Positions 26,460 through 35,435 of a stretch of 64,000 nt of DNA are shown here, piece after piece. Each line of letters starts with the position of its first letter. Positions within the stretch are counted from its first letter, which is position 1. The position numbers and the translations under genes were made by a program. The notes under the pieces were generated by a model, which saw only the letters and a program-made list of their open reading frames with translations, did not search any database and had not been told where the DNA came from. The stretch comes from Bacillota bacterium (GTDB lineage Bacteria; Bacillota; UBA4882; UBA8346), in the NCBI GenBank assembly GCA_023435225.1, contig JAEYRX010000046.1, positions 1 to 64,000 of the forward strand, in the 5' to 3' direction.

Positions 26460-26923
26460 CGAACCGAAGATTAGCTAACTATTTTCCAGTTGATGAAAAG
26501 CCTCCGCTAACCTCGGAGTGTTTCCGGAGAGTTCAATTTGATGAAGTAGATTCCCTTGGTATAGTATGGCATGGCCGTTACATCAGCTATTTTGAGCAGG
26601 GCCGAAACGAATGGGGCCGAAAATTCGGTTTTAGTTATCTGGACATGATGGAAAACGGTTTTGTAATGCCGATTGTTCAATGCCATGTTGATCATTTTCA
26701 CCCTCTAAAATATGATGGATTGGTTAGGATTAGGACTAATTGTCACTGGTCGGAAGCGGCTAAAATGAATATGAGTTACGAAATTTATACGGAGAATAAT
26801 ATTTTATCAGCCAAAGGTTATACGGTTCAAGTTTATACGGATTTGAACGGCAAGCCAATGATTTTAAGGCCGAAATTCGCCGAAAGATTTGTCCAAAAAT
26901 GGGATGAATGGAGCAAAAAGTGA
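26456..26923 (+). CDS. 4-hydroxybenzoyl-CoA-type thioesterase
   Basis: Hot-dog acyl thioesterase, 155 residues. The core VQFDEVDSLGIVWHGRYISYFEQGR carries the catalytic Asp and the GxVWHxxY signature of the 4HBT family. It probably removes stalled or finished chains from ACP or CoA. It begins inside the dehydratase stop codon (ATGA) and its own end overlaps the next ketosynthase, so it is firmly part of the operon. Confidence 0.87.
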   Translation: MTNRRLANYFPVDEKPPLTSECFRRVQFDEVDSLGIVWHGRYISYFEQGRNEWGRKFGFSYLDMMENGFVMPIVQCHVDHFHPLKYDGLVRIRTNCHWSEAAKMNMSYEIYTENNILSAKGYTVQVYTDLNGKPMILRPKFAERFVQKWDEWSKK

Positions 26924-28008
26924 ATAGAGCTGTTTATTTAAATTCCTCAGCCATTATAACCGGGTTAGGTTCTTTGGAGCAAACCTGGGAAGCGCTTTTA
27001 AATAATCAAACCGGTATCGTTAATAAGGAACACTTTGAGAATCTGTTGCTGCCGAAAACCGGTTTATCTTTATATAAAAGGAATTTTTCAGATTCACCCG
27101 CCGATTTTACTAAAATTTTAATGGAAGATTGTTTAGCCGGTTTTCCGGAACTACCGCCGGATACTTTTGTAATCTGGACCGGGATTAAAAATAATGTTGA
27201 AACAATAGAAAGCCTTTATGATGAACATGAAAAGTCAGGTCACTGTGTCGCTAATGATTATCGTTGTTGGTTAACTAATTTATTAGGTCTTAATAATGGC
27301 GGAATGGAAATAAACGCAGCCTGTGCCTCCTCAACGGTGGGAACAGCTTTAGCGGTACAATTTATCGCCGAAGGCAGGTATGATCATATTCTAGTGGCAG
27401 GCGCCGATATGGTTAGCCGCTTTGTTTATTACGGTTTTGCAGCTTTAAAAGCGATGACTGAAGAGGTTTGTAGGCCTTTTGATACGGCTCGTAACGGATT
27501 GACACTAGGAGACGGTGCAGTGGCTCTTTTTTTATCAACTGAACCTTCCGGTATCAAGGTGAGCGGATACGGCATTACTAATGACGCCAATCATATTACC
27601 GGACCTTCACGAGATGGGGCCGGACTTGCAAATGCATTGCGCCAGGCTATTAAAATGTCCAAATTGGCGCCAAACGATGTTCAAGCATTTTGTGCCCATG
27701 GTACGGCGACCCGTTATAATGATTCAATGGAAATAGCCGCTGTTCAAAATTTATTCGGCGATGATTCTCCGATGATATTCGGGGTTAAGGGAGCTATCGG
27801 ACATACTTTAGGGGCGGCGGGTGGTATCGAAGTTGCATTATCCGGTAAATGTTTATTAGAAGGAGTTATACCTCCCACGGTGGGATGTAAGACCCCGGAA
27901 TCGCCCAATGTAGTGTTAACCAAAACAATATTTCCCGGCGATAATATTTTGACCAGCAACTCAGGGTTTGGGGGAGTCAATGCCACACTTTTATTGGAGA
28001 AAATATAA
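26908..28008 (+). CDS. Beta-ketoacyl-ACP synthase with intact Cys-His-His
   Basis: Ketosynthase of 366 residues, shorter than FabF (about 410). The nucleophile is C139 in INAACASSTVG, with H264 in CAHGTATRYND and H299 in GAIGHTLGAAGG, so it should condense. The start may be the ATG at 26908 or GTG at 26920, where GTGA overlaps the thioesterase stop; the latter has GGAGC upstream. The next gene, a KS-fold protein without Cys, starts on its last base, suggesting a heterodimer as in type II polyketide synthases. Confidence 0.87.
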   Translation: MEQKVNRAVYLNSSAIITGLGSLEQTWEALLNNQTGIVNKEHFENLLLPKTGLSLYKRNFSDSPADFTKILMEDCLAGFPELPPDTFVIWTGIKNNVETIESLYDEHEKSGHCVANDYRCWLTNLLGLNNGGMEINAACASSTVGTALAVQFIAEGRYDHILVAGADMVSRFVYYGFAALKAMTEEVCRPFDTARNGLTLGDGAVALFLSTEPSGIKVSGYGITNDANHITGPSRDGAGLANALRQAIKMSKLAPNDVQAFCAHGTATRYNDSMEIAAVQNLFGDDSPMIFGVKGAIGHTLGAAGGIEVALSGKCLLEGVIPPTVGCKTPESPNVVLTKTIFPGDNILTSNSGFGGVNATLLLEKI

Positions 28009-28676
28009 TGATTAAAGACCAAAAAATATATATTTTAGGTAGTGCATGGGTTTCAGCGTTTGGGAATGGATTATTTGATTCAAAACCTCAATTTTCCAAT
28101 ATGGGTACGGAATTTAATTATCCCGAATTGCAGGAATATCTTCAGGATTTACCTTCCAGGTTCGGCCGTTTTGACGTTTATACCAGAATGACCTTTTCAA
28201 CCGCAGTACTTGCTTTAAAAGACGCCGGCTTGCTTCAAAGGGAAGGGAAGAAGAATGTTGGAATAGTTATTGGGAGTTCCTCCGGTGTTTATGACAATGA
28301 TATTGCATATTATGAGACAACCGGAATGGAAAAAGGTTCATTTACCAGCCCTAATCTTTTCTCTTATACATTACCCAATGTTGCACTGGGTGAAATAGCG
28401 GTTTTTTTTAATTTTACCGGCCCTACTTTTTGTGTGGGAAATGATCCTGCCGCTCCCGGATTTGAGGCAATATCTACAGCTTTGTCTCTTTTAACCACTA
28501 AAAAATATTCTAGTATCTTAGCAGGATGGGTAGAGGTATCCGCTAAAATCTCCAATCATGAGATGTACTCTAAAGGGGCCGCGTTTACCGTACTTACAAT
28601 AGATAAAGTTGACCATGCTAAGGCTGAATTCTCCATTAATCAAAAAATTCATTATTTGGATCTGTTTGGGGGATGA
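28008..28676 (+). CDS. Truncated KS-fold partner (ApeC-like) without active-site Cys
   Basis: 222 residues, only the N-terminal half of a ketosynthase fold. It has the DVYTRMTFSTAVLALKDAGL and GIVIGSSSGVYDND segments, but the nucleophile site reads GNDPAAPGFEA. This matches the short 'beta-ketoacyl synthase N-terminal-like' proteins (ApeC type) of aryl polyene clusters. It is probably a structural or chain-length-controlling partner of the preceding KS. The stop TGA is followed after one base by the ATG of the radical SAM gene. Confidence 0.8.
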   Translation: MIKDQKIYILGSAWVSAFGNGLFDSKPQFSNMGTEFNYPELQEYLQDLPSRFGRFDVYTRMTFSTAVLALKDAGLLQREGKKNVGIVIGSSSGVYDNDIAYYETTGMEKGSFTSPNLFSYTLPNVALGEIAVFFNFTGPTFCVGNDPAAPGFEAISTALSLLTTKKYSSILAGWVEVSAKISNHEMYSKGAAFTVLTIDKVDHAKAEFSINQKIHYLDLFGG

Positions 28677-28677
28677 A

Positions 28678-30015
28678 ATGGCAAGATTATTAATGGTATC
28701 TACCAATCTGTCGGATGACCCGTATCCTGTATATCCTTTAGGAGCCAACCTAGTGGCTTCGGCAGTACAAAAAAACGGACATGAAGTAAATTTAATTGAT
28801 TTAATGGTTGATGGAGAAAATGGACTAGATGTTGCTTTGAGTGAATTTAAACCGGATTATATTGCATTTTCAATGCGGAACGTTGATAATGTAAATTTTA
28901 CTCAGCCATATTCATTCATTTCCCAATATAAAACACTTATTGAAAAGATTAGGACTAGCACTAGAGTTCCAATTATTTTAGGCGGAAGCGCTTATACTAT
29001 TTTTCCGGTTCAATTCTTAAGCTTGTTAGGCGCTGATTATGGGATTGCCGGTCCGGGAGAGGTTAGTTTACCGAAGTTAATTGCTCAATTAGAACAGGGC
29101 AAACCACCTAAAAATCCGGTTATTTTTGGCGAAGTTGATTGTTCGGGAGAAAATGATTATTTTTTATCCCGGGAAAAAAACTTAACCTGTTTCTATTTAA
29201 ATAAAGGCGGGATGTTGAATATTCAAACTAAAAGAGGATGTCCCCACCGGTGTTTATATTGTTCTTATCCAAACCTGGAAGGAGATCATTATATTTTCCG
29301 GCAACCGGAATCAGTAGTTGATGAAATCGAATATTTAATTAATAAGCACCAAGCTGACTTTATTTTTTTCACGGATTCGGTATTTAACGATATTGATAAG
29401 CATTATTTATTGATTATGGATGTAATGGCCCGCCGGGGGATATCTCTCCCGTGGACTTGTTATTTACGACCGGCTAAATTTAACCGGGATGAAGTAGAAT
29501 TAATGAAAAAAACCGGATTGCATTCGATAGAATGGGGTTCGGACTGTTCAACCGATATTACATTACAAAAGATGGGCAAAGATTTTCATTGGGATGAAGT
29601 TCGGGCAGCCAACAATCTATTTGCTGAATATGAAATTCCGGGTTCACATTTCATCATTTTTGGAGGCCCCGGCGAAACTTATGATACTGTTCGCGAAGGT
29701 ATAAAAAATTTAGCGGGACTTGATAATTGTGTAGTATTTGGCGGGATTGGAATACGTATTTTCCCGAATACCGGTATCTACAGATTGGCCAAACAGAAAG
29801 GTATTATTCAAGATGAGCACGAATTGTTTGCCAGGGAAGTTTATTATCATTCTCCGGAAATTGATATTGAGTGGTTAAATAATTATCTTATTGAAACTTT
29901 TAAAGAAAAGAGAAATTGGGTTTTTCCCTGGGCCGGGGTTGCCGAAAGGAATCGTTTTTTGCATAACTCGGGATTAAGAGGACCTTTATGGGATTTATTG
30001 ATGAAGAGGAAGTAA
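28678..30015 (+). CDS. B12-binding-type radical SAM enzyme
   Basis: 445 residues: an N-terminal Rossmann region (about 1-140) like the cobalamin-binding domain, then a radical SAM barrel with C188, C192 and C195 in GCPHRCLYC. The classical DxHxxG cobalamin motif is not seen; the region reads GHEVNLIDLMVDGEN, so B12 may be bound without a His ligand or not at all. A longer frame opens at 28609, but GGGGGA before the ATG at 28678 sets the start. Members act as methyltransferases or ring-forming enzymes; related enzymes are recalled from ladderane-type lipid clusters. Here it probably modifies the ACP-bound or lipid-bound chain. Confidence 0.85.
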   Translation: MARLLMVSTNLSDDPYPVYPLGANLVASAVQKNGHEVNLIDLMVDGENGLDVALSEFKPDYIAFSMRNVDNVNFTQPYSFISQYKTLIEKIRTSTRVPIILGGSAYTIFPVQFLSLLGADYGIAGPGEVSLPKLIAQLEQGKPPKNPVIFGEVDCSGENDYFLSREKNLTCFYLNKGGMLNIQTKRGCPHRCLYCSYPNLEGDHYIFRQPESVVDEIEYLINKHQADFIFFTDSVFNDIDKHYLLIMDVMARRGISLPWTCYLRPAKFNRDEVELMKKTGLHSIEWGSDCSTDITLQKMGKDFHWDEVRAANNLFAEYEIPGSHFIIFGGPGETYDTVREGIKNLAGLDNCVVFGGIGIRIFPNTGIYRLAKQKGIIQDEHELFAREVYYHSPEIDIEWLNNYLIETFKEKRNWVFPWAGVAERNRFLHNSGLRGPLWDLLMKRK

Positions 30016-30018
30016 AAT

Positions 30019-30921
30019 ATGAAACCGGATAGTAATAAAAGAAAAACCAATAAGAGCTACGGAAATAAGTTGGGATTTCTAATTTTCTATTTTATTATGA
30101 GAAATATCGGTGTAAAATGGGCCTATTGCTTACTTCTGTTTATTGTTCCGTATTATGTTATTTTTAGGCCGGATATTTATTTTCAGTCAAAACCTTATTT
30201 AGAAAGACGTTTTCCCAATGATTCCTTTATAAAAAGATATCTACGCCTTTTTAAATATATTTACATTTTCGGACAGACATTGATTGATCAAGTTTATTTC
30301 GGATTTGTTGGAGAATCAAAATATAAATTGGATTTTGAGCGGGAACCGGAAGCGCTGGAGCTGTTATATAAAAAACCGGTGATATTCTTAATGTCTCATG
30401 TGGGATTTTGGGAAGTGTCAATGGCCGGCTCGGTTCGCTTTAATAAAAAGTTGAATGTCTTGGTTAATAAGAATTTTGACAAAGATAAAAGAAAAAGTTT
30501 TTATGATATTCAAGAACAAAGATTTAAGCTAATTAATGTTACTGAAAATTATGGAGGAATGATCGAAGCTACGAATGTTCTACTTCAAGGTGAATTGTTG
30601 GGAGTTACCGGAGACCGGGCGGAACAATGGCGTTCAAAAATGGTAACTTTCCTTGGTTCCCCCGCCAGATTTCCGGTGGTGGCCCAGCAGTTGGCGCTGG
30701 CTACCGGAGCCTCTCTTGTTGCCTTGTTTAGCGCTAAAGAAAAAGATTCCCGGATTAAATTATACTGGAAAGATATATCGACCGACGTTCTGCAAGATGA
30801 GAAGTTAACTAAGGAAGAAAAAATACAGAAAATGCTGGAAAACTATGTAGATGAATTAGAAAAATACCTTCAAGACTACCCGTATTTTTGGTTTAATTTT
30901 TTTGATTTTTGGCAGAAATAA
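30019..30921 (+). CDS. LpxL/HtrB-type lipid acyltransferase
   Basis: 300 residues with one N-terminal membrane segment (about 30-50) and the acyltransferase motif SHVGFWE (H127 to E132) typical of lipid A late acyltransferases, plus GDRAEQW in the second motif position. It transfers an acyl group from ACP to a glycolipid at the inner membrane. Its place in the operon, three bases after the radical SAM gene, suggests that it loads the polyene-like chain onto a lipid or sugar rather than making ordinary lipid A. About 340 gene-free bases follow. Confidence 0.85.
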   Translation: MKPDSNKRKTNKSYGNKLGFLIFYFIMRNIGVKWAYCLLLFIVPYYVIFRPDIYFQSKPYLERRFPNDSFIKRYLRLFKYIYIFGQTLIDQVYFGFVGESKYKLDFEREPEALELLYKKPVIFLMSHVGFWEVSMAGSVRFNKKLNVLVNKNFDKDKRKSFYDIQEQRFKLINVTENYGGMIEATNVLLQGELLGVTGDRAEQWRSKMVTFLGSPARFPVVAQQLALATGASLVALFSAKEKDSRIKLYWKDISTDVLQDEKLTKEEKIQKMLENYVDELEKYLQDYPYFWFNFFDFWQK

Positions 30922-30981
30922 CCTATTTGATTTTTATGTTTCCACTCTAACCGGCGTACTTACCGGATTTAATAATATGAA

Positions 30982-31051
30982 GACAATCAATTGTTTTAAT
31001 TTTTACGTTTGACAAGGAATAAATCGGATGTTTGCCGAAATATTGATTGTC
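30982..31051. repeat. 10-bp inverted repeat
   Basis: GACAATCAAT (30982-30991) and ATTGATTGTC (31042-31051) are perfect inverted repeats in the gap after the acyltransferase gene. The meaning is unknown. Confidence 0.4.
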
Positions 31052-31069
31052 AATTTCTGCAAGTTGGGA

Positions 31070-31178
31070 TAAGCTAAGGAAGCGCTGATTAATTGAATAA
31101 GTGACGATTTTGTGCTTCGCAAAATGCCTAATACCGCATATTTGCTCGCACAAAACCGGATTAATCAGCGCTTCTCTA
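31070..31178. repeat. ~109-bp palindromic element, copy 1
   Basis: Ends are GGAAGCGCTGATTAAT (31078-31093) and ATTAATCAGCGCTTC (31160-31174). The same sequence with about four differences occurs at 36678-36787 in the same orientation. There is no coding capacity. Confidence 0.8.
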
Positions 31179-31259
31179 ATACGTTACTTAAATAGTATTT
31201 AGCTTAAAAATCAGCTAAAGTACAAGTAATAAAAGAAAAAATGACATAGGAGAATTGCA

Positions 31260-31514
31260 ATGGACACTATAACTAGGCTCAAAGAATTATTGGCTAAGGA
31301 ACTAAATCTTCCAATCAAACCGGAGGATATAACCGATGATATGCCTTTATTCGGTGAAGGATTGGGGCTTGATTCATTGGATGCCGTAGAAATTGTGGTT
31401 ATTCTTAAAAAACATATGGGTGTAACAATAGTAGATACTGAACAGGCCAAAAAAGTGTTCACTTCCATTAGAACTTTAGCCGATTTTATCGATGAAGAGT
31501 TAGGAAATAAGTAG
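31260..31514 (+). CDS. Acyl carrier protein 1
   Basis: 84-residue acidic ACP. Phosphopantetheine would attach at S39 in GLGLDSLDAVE. The start ATG has AGGAGAATT upstream. It abuts the following ketosynthase with no gap (the GTG follows the TAG directly), so the pair is made together. It carries the growing chain for the cluster's ketosynthases. A second ACP with the same motif closes the cluster at 49.7 kb; no phosphopantetheinyl transferase lies in the window. Confidence 0.92.
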   Translation: MDTITRLKELLAKELNLPIKPEDITDDMPLFGEGLGLDSLDAVEIVVILKKHMGVTIVDTEQAKKVFTSIRTLADFIDEELGNK

Positions 31515-32690
31515 GTGCAAAATCAATGCTTTATTACAGGTTTAGGTTGTATTAGCGGCGCCGGAAGAAATTTACCAGAGACGATGGATTTACTTTATGC
31601 CGGCAAACGTTATCCAAAACCTCCAAGTAGAATTTCTTATCAGTTGGATAAGGATTATCCGGTTTTTGAGGTAGCTGATTTTACCGAGCAAGCAAATGAC
31701 TTAAGCTTCCTTTTTGCGGAAATTGCTATTAAGGAAGCTTTATTTCAAGCCGGATTAAATGAAGAATTACTCCGCAAGTACAAAGTAGGAGTTTTTTTAG
31801 GGTCAACCGCCGGTTGTTTCTTTAATAAAGAAGATTATTATCGCCAATATCGTATTCACCAAAAGGGCGATCCTTCTTATTTGGCTCAAGTACTATTAAA
31901 TGGGAGCATAGCGCACCAAATCTCCAGAAAACTAAATTTAGACGGTCCGGCAATGACTTTATCCAATGCCTGCGCTTCCGGAACGGACACTATCGGGATT
32001 GCCTCCTCAATGATTCAGAAAGGTCTGTGTGATATCGCCTTGACTGGAGGTTGTGACGAAATCGTCCGAATGGTTTATCTTGGTTTTATTTCATTAATGA
32101 ACACTTCCGACGAACCATGTGTTCCATTCTCCAAAAGCAGGAGAGGATTGAATTTAGGTGAAGGAGCCGGCATATGTATTTTGGAAAGTGAAGCTACAGT
32201 AAAGAAGAGAAATGCCCGGCCATTAGGTTCAGTTGTCGGATATGCCACAGTTTCGGATTCTTATCACATAACCGCCCCTGAGCCGTCGGGACGAGGTTTA
32301 CGAAAAGCATTTCAAACTGCCATGATTCAGGCGGGTATTAAACCGGCTGAGGTTGCATTTATTAATACCCATGGCACCGGTACTTCCGAAAATGATCGGG
32401 TAGAGGGTAGGGTTATCGCCGGTATATTTGGCAATGATATTCCGGTTGTTGCGACTAAAGCTTATACCGGACATGCATTAGGGGCTGCCGGTGGATTGGA
32501 AGCAGTGTTAACAACCCAGTTTTTGAGTGATCAGAAAATATCCGGTACTCCGGATTACGATGATTATGATCCGGAATGCGGTATTCAGCTTCATCGTGGG
32601 ATAAAAGAAATTTCCGGTAATTATGCCTGCTCTTCTTCACTGGCTTTTGGAGGGGTTAATTCCGTAATTATAATTGGGAGACCAACATGA
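31515..32690 (+). CDS. Beta-ketoacyl-ACP synthase with intact Cys-His-His
   Basis: 391-residue FabF-like condensing enzyme. C153 lies in LSNACASGTD, H286 in NTHGTGTSENDR and H320 in TGHALGAAGG. It starts with GTG directly after the ACP stop. Its last codons overlap the start of a Cys-less KS-fold protein (32687), the arrangement of a KS/chain-length-factor pair. It should elongate the chain held on the adjacent ACP. Confidence 0.9.
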   Translation: MQNQCFITGLGCISGAGRNLPETMDLLYAGKRYPKPPSRISYQLDKDYPVFEVADFTEQANDLSFLFAEIAIKEALFQAGLNEELLRKYKVGVFLGSTAGCFFNKEDYYRQYRIHQKGDPSYLAQVLLNGSIAHQISRKLNLDGPAMTLSNACASGTDTIGIASSMIQKGLCDIALTGGCDEIVRMVYLGFISLMNTSDEPCVPFSKSRRGLNLGEGAGICILESEATVKKRNARPLGSVVGYATVSDSYHITAPEPSGRGLRKAFQTAMIQAGIKPAEVAFINTHGTGTSENDRVEGRVIAGIFGNDIPVVATKAYTGHALGAAGGLEAVLTTQFLSDQKISGTPDYDDYDPECGIQLHRGIKEISGNYACSSSLAFGGVNSVIIIGRPT

Positions 32691-33667
32691 ATTTATCGGT
32701 AATAGGTTTGGGAATAGTGTCAAAAGTAGGAGAAAGGGAGCATTTAGAAAATTTATTAACCAAAGATTTAATAAACACGGCTCTTTTACCTTCCGAAAAA
32801 ATTTTACCAATTGATTTTTCCAATTATCAAAATATCTCACCGCAATTGATCAGAAGAATGAGCCATTTTGCTAAGTTATCCCTACTATCAGCCGGCCGTG
32901 CGCTTAAAGATTCAGGGGTTGACGTTACCGGTAAATCAATCGGAATTATTCAAGGCTCGGTTTATGGACCGATTATTTCAGGCATTCAAGCCTTTGATGA
33001 GCTGATTGATTTTGGTGATAATCAACTTTCCCCTACTAATTTCTCCGGTTCGGTTTTTAATACTTCCGCTACGTATCTTTCTTTGGCTTTTGGTATTCAG
33101 GGTAGTACTTTAGCCCATACTTCAGGGATGGATACCTTAGCAAACTCGCTATTTACTGCTTCCAACTGGCTTGAAAGCGGCGCTGCCGATTATATCATTA
33201 TGGGAATTGGAGACGAATACACTTCTTTCTTTGATCATAATGCAGTTACTAACGGGAAGTCTATTTTGTTACCGACTTGTGAGGGGTGGACTACGTTTAT
33301 TGTTAGCAAAGGCGAAAAAGCGAAGTACGGTAAAATTGAGTTTAGCCATTTGAAAGCTTTACCGGAGATTGAGAATCAGAAAAATATATATTCGGTTTGG
33401 CATGAACAGATAAAAGCAGATGAATTTCAGAGGCAGCTCAAAAATAACCGGGCTTGTTTACCGGTTCATTTGAGAGGATCTTATCCGGCAGCAGCCGCCT
33501 TTGATTTAGCTTTTGCCTTGATTTGCGCTAAGAATAAAAGATTTCCCGTTGACAATGGGCAACCGGGAATTTATCAAGTTCAAGATTTAAGTAAGGATGA
33601 ACGGATTAGTTTCTATTGCTTATCGGAAAATAACGAATTCTTTGAATGCAATACTATAATAGGCTAA
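32687..33667 (+). CDS. Chain-length-factor-like KS without active-site Cys
   Basis: 326 residues with a ketosynthase fold (SHFAKLSLLSAGRALKDSGV, GIIQGSVYGP) in which the nucleophile site reads LAHTSGMDTLA, with no Cys. The HGT and GH His motifs are also not recognisable, and the C-terminal half is shortened. It overlaps the preceding KS by 4 bases. By analogy with type II polyketide synthases it should form the KS-CLF heterodimer that sets chain length. It ends one base before the stop of a convergent minus-strand gene. Confidence 0.82.
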   Translation: MNLSVIGLGIVSKVGEREHLENLLTKDLINTALLPSEKILPIDFSNYQNISPQLIRRMSHFAKLSLLSAGRALKDSGVDVTGKSIGIIQGSVYGPIISGIQAFDELIDFGDNQLSPTNFSGSVFNTSATYLSLAFGIQGSTLAHTSGMDTLANSLFTASNWLESGAADYIIMGIGDEYTSFFDHNAVTNGKSILLPTCEGWTTFIVSKGEKAKYGKIEFSHLKALPEIENQKNIYSVWHEQIKADEFQRQLKNNRACLPVHLRGSYPAAAAFDLAFALICAKNKRFPVDNGQPGIYQVQDLSKDERISFYCLSENNEFFECNTIIG

Positions 33668-33668
33668 T

Positions 33669-35435
33669 CTAAAAACGCGGGCATATTTTACAAATTTCAG
33701 GAGGATTTGGGCCTAACATTTCAGCCCGATAATTTTTTAAAGTTTCTCCATTCCATATGCTGGAGAAGGAATCCTGAAATAGATTACCTAGAACTAACTC
33801 CGGTTGGCAGTCACATAATGTGATATTTCCATTAACATCTATAGGAATAGTTTGCCACGGTGAATAACACCATGTGTGTGTTTTAGAGCGTTGGTACAAT
33901 TGGGCAGGTGGTATCATTAAGAAATCATGATAACGGTTTTCCAATCCGAATTCTTCAAGACCATGCACTGATAAAACAGGTAAACTTTTTGAAAAGGCAT
34001 TAGAGATAGCTTTTTTAACTGTTCCTTCTATTTGGTCATCAATGTTTTGCCATAAAGTATGAGCCAAGTTTGTTTTAAAATTAATATCCGATAACATCAA
34101 TACATCAACGCCAAGTTCCGACACCATCTCAACCAGCTCAATCAAATGGGGCGCCGTTGATGTTGATACGGCTGAAAAAACCGCTTTTGAGACCGGATAA
34201 GAATTGGCAATCCTGGTAAACTCCTTGATATTTGTAATGACTTTACTAAAATTAGTCCCTTCTCTTACTATAGATGATAATTCCTGATCAAATCCATCGA
34301 TACTAAAGGCTATAGAGTCTAACCCCGCTTCTAAAAGCTGCATAGAAAGAGCTTTGTTCAAAACCATCCCATTGGTTACCAGGCCAACTTTCTTTTTGTG
34401 TAACTTTCCATATTTTATAAAATCTAAGATTTGAGGATGCATTAATGTTTCCCCTAAACCAACCAATACAATTTTATAGGTATTGGGTAACATACCAAGG
34501 ATACTGATAAATGTATCCGACGACATATGTTTATTGGGCTTATTTAATTTAGCGCGGGCGCAAAATTGACATTTGAGGTTACAATATGTAGTAATCTCAA
34601 TATTGGCAATAGCCGGATCATGTTGAACCACCGGCAAAAGTTCCGGTTTTTTTCCGGTAACCCGCTGGGCTCCGGGGCATAAAGATAAATGACCTTCACT
34701 AAAGGGGGCTGCTATAAAAAAGTCTTTTAATCCGGGTTCAACTTTGATCAAAGAGTTAATGGTTTCTAAATTATGTTCCGCCTGAAGTAAAAGATCTTTA
34801 ATAGCTCTACTAATGAGATCAATTATTAGGTGTTTGTTCTCGCTTTCAAAAACGGCATGTCCGGCTTGGGGAATTGTAATAACACGGGTGGAATCTGAAA
34901 AGGTTTCGAGGTTCCAATCATGGGATTTGTTGGCTGGGACCAACCGATCGTTTTCGCCGTGAATAATAAGCGTTGGGAAATCCATGGTTACCTTTTTTGA
35001 ACCGGTTAAATTGATGAATTTTACCATCATAGCGACATCTATCAACGATATTTTTTCTTTTCCCCTCCGGTGGGAATCCCATCTTTCAAAATATGTTGTG
35101 TCAATTTTCTTGGGAACGGAGATAAAGACCAAAAGTTCAGGTTTGATTGAATATTGTAAGATTGTAGCCAATGCTAAACTTCCACCGGTTGAGTGCCCAA
35201 TAATGATAATTTTGCGGCCTTCACTTTGATAACTTTGGATTGAATGATGAATCGACTTAATAAATGAGTTTTCATTAAATTCAGGAATTATCTCGGAATT
35301 ATGACCGGGCAAAGACAGGTTATTAACCGAGTCCTCCCCGAAATCAGTGATTAATTTATCAGCCAGAGGTTTAAAATCCAGATTGGAGCCCGTATATCCA
35401 TGAACTAGAATGATACCTAACTTCATTATATTCAC
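33669..35435 (-). CDS. Alpha/beta-hydrolase fused to radical SAM/SPASM enzyme
   Basis: One uninterrupted frame of 588 residues with two catalytic halves. Residues 1-220 are an Est30-like carboxylesterase: oxyanion HGYTGS at 12-17, nucleophile S82 in GHSTGG, acid D163 in HGENDRLVP, base H193 in AGHAVF. From about 275 a radical SAM domain begins, with C285, C289 and C292 in TYCNLKCQFC. The C-terminus has the SPASM-type cluster pattern, WCYSPW ... GNITLCDC ... CKICPRF. This fusion is not familiar to me. Perhaps one half modifies and the other releases or transesterifies the chain. It starts inside the stop of the glycosyltransferase upstream (ATGA). Confidence 0.85.
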   Translation of the reverse strand: MNIMKLGIILVHGYTGSNLDFKPLADKLITDFGEDSVNNLSLPGHNSEIIPEFNENSFIKSIHHSIQSYQSEGRKIIIIGHSTGGSLALATILQYSIKPELLVFISVPKKIDTTYFERWDSHRRGKEKISLIDVAMMVKFINLTGSKKVTMDFPTLIIHGENDRLVPANKSHDWNLETFSDSTRVITIPQAGHAVFESENKHLIIDLISRAIKDLLLQAEHNLETINSLIKVEPGLKDFFIAAPFSEGHLSLCPGAQRVTGKKPELLPVVQHDPAIANIEITTYCNLKCQFCARAKLNKPNKHMSSDTFISILGMLPNTYKIVLVGLGETLMHPQILDFIKYGKLHKKKVGLVTNGMVLNKALSMQLLEAGLDSIAFSIDGFDQELSSIVREGTNFSKVITNIKEFTRIANSYPVSKAVFSAVSTSTAPHLIELVEMVSELGVDVLMLSDINFKTNLAHTLWQNIDDQIEGTVKKAISNAFSKSLPVLSVHGLEEFGLENRYHDFLMIPPAQLYQRSKTHTWCYSPWQTIPIDVNGNITLCDCQPELVLGNLFQDSFSSIWNGETLKNYRAEMLGPNPPEICKICPRF

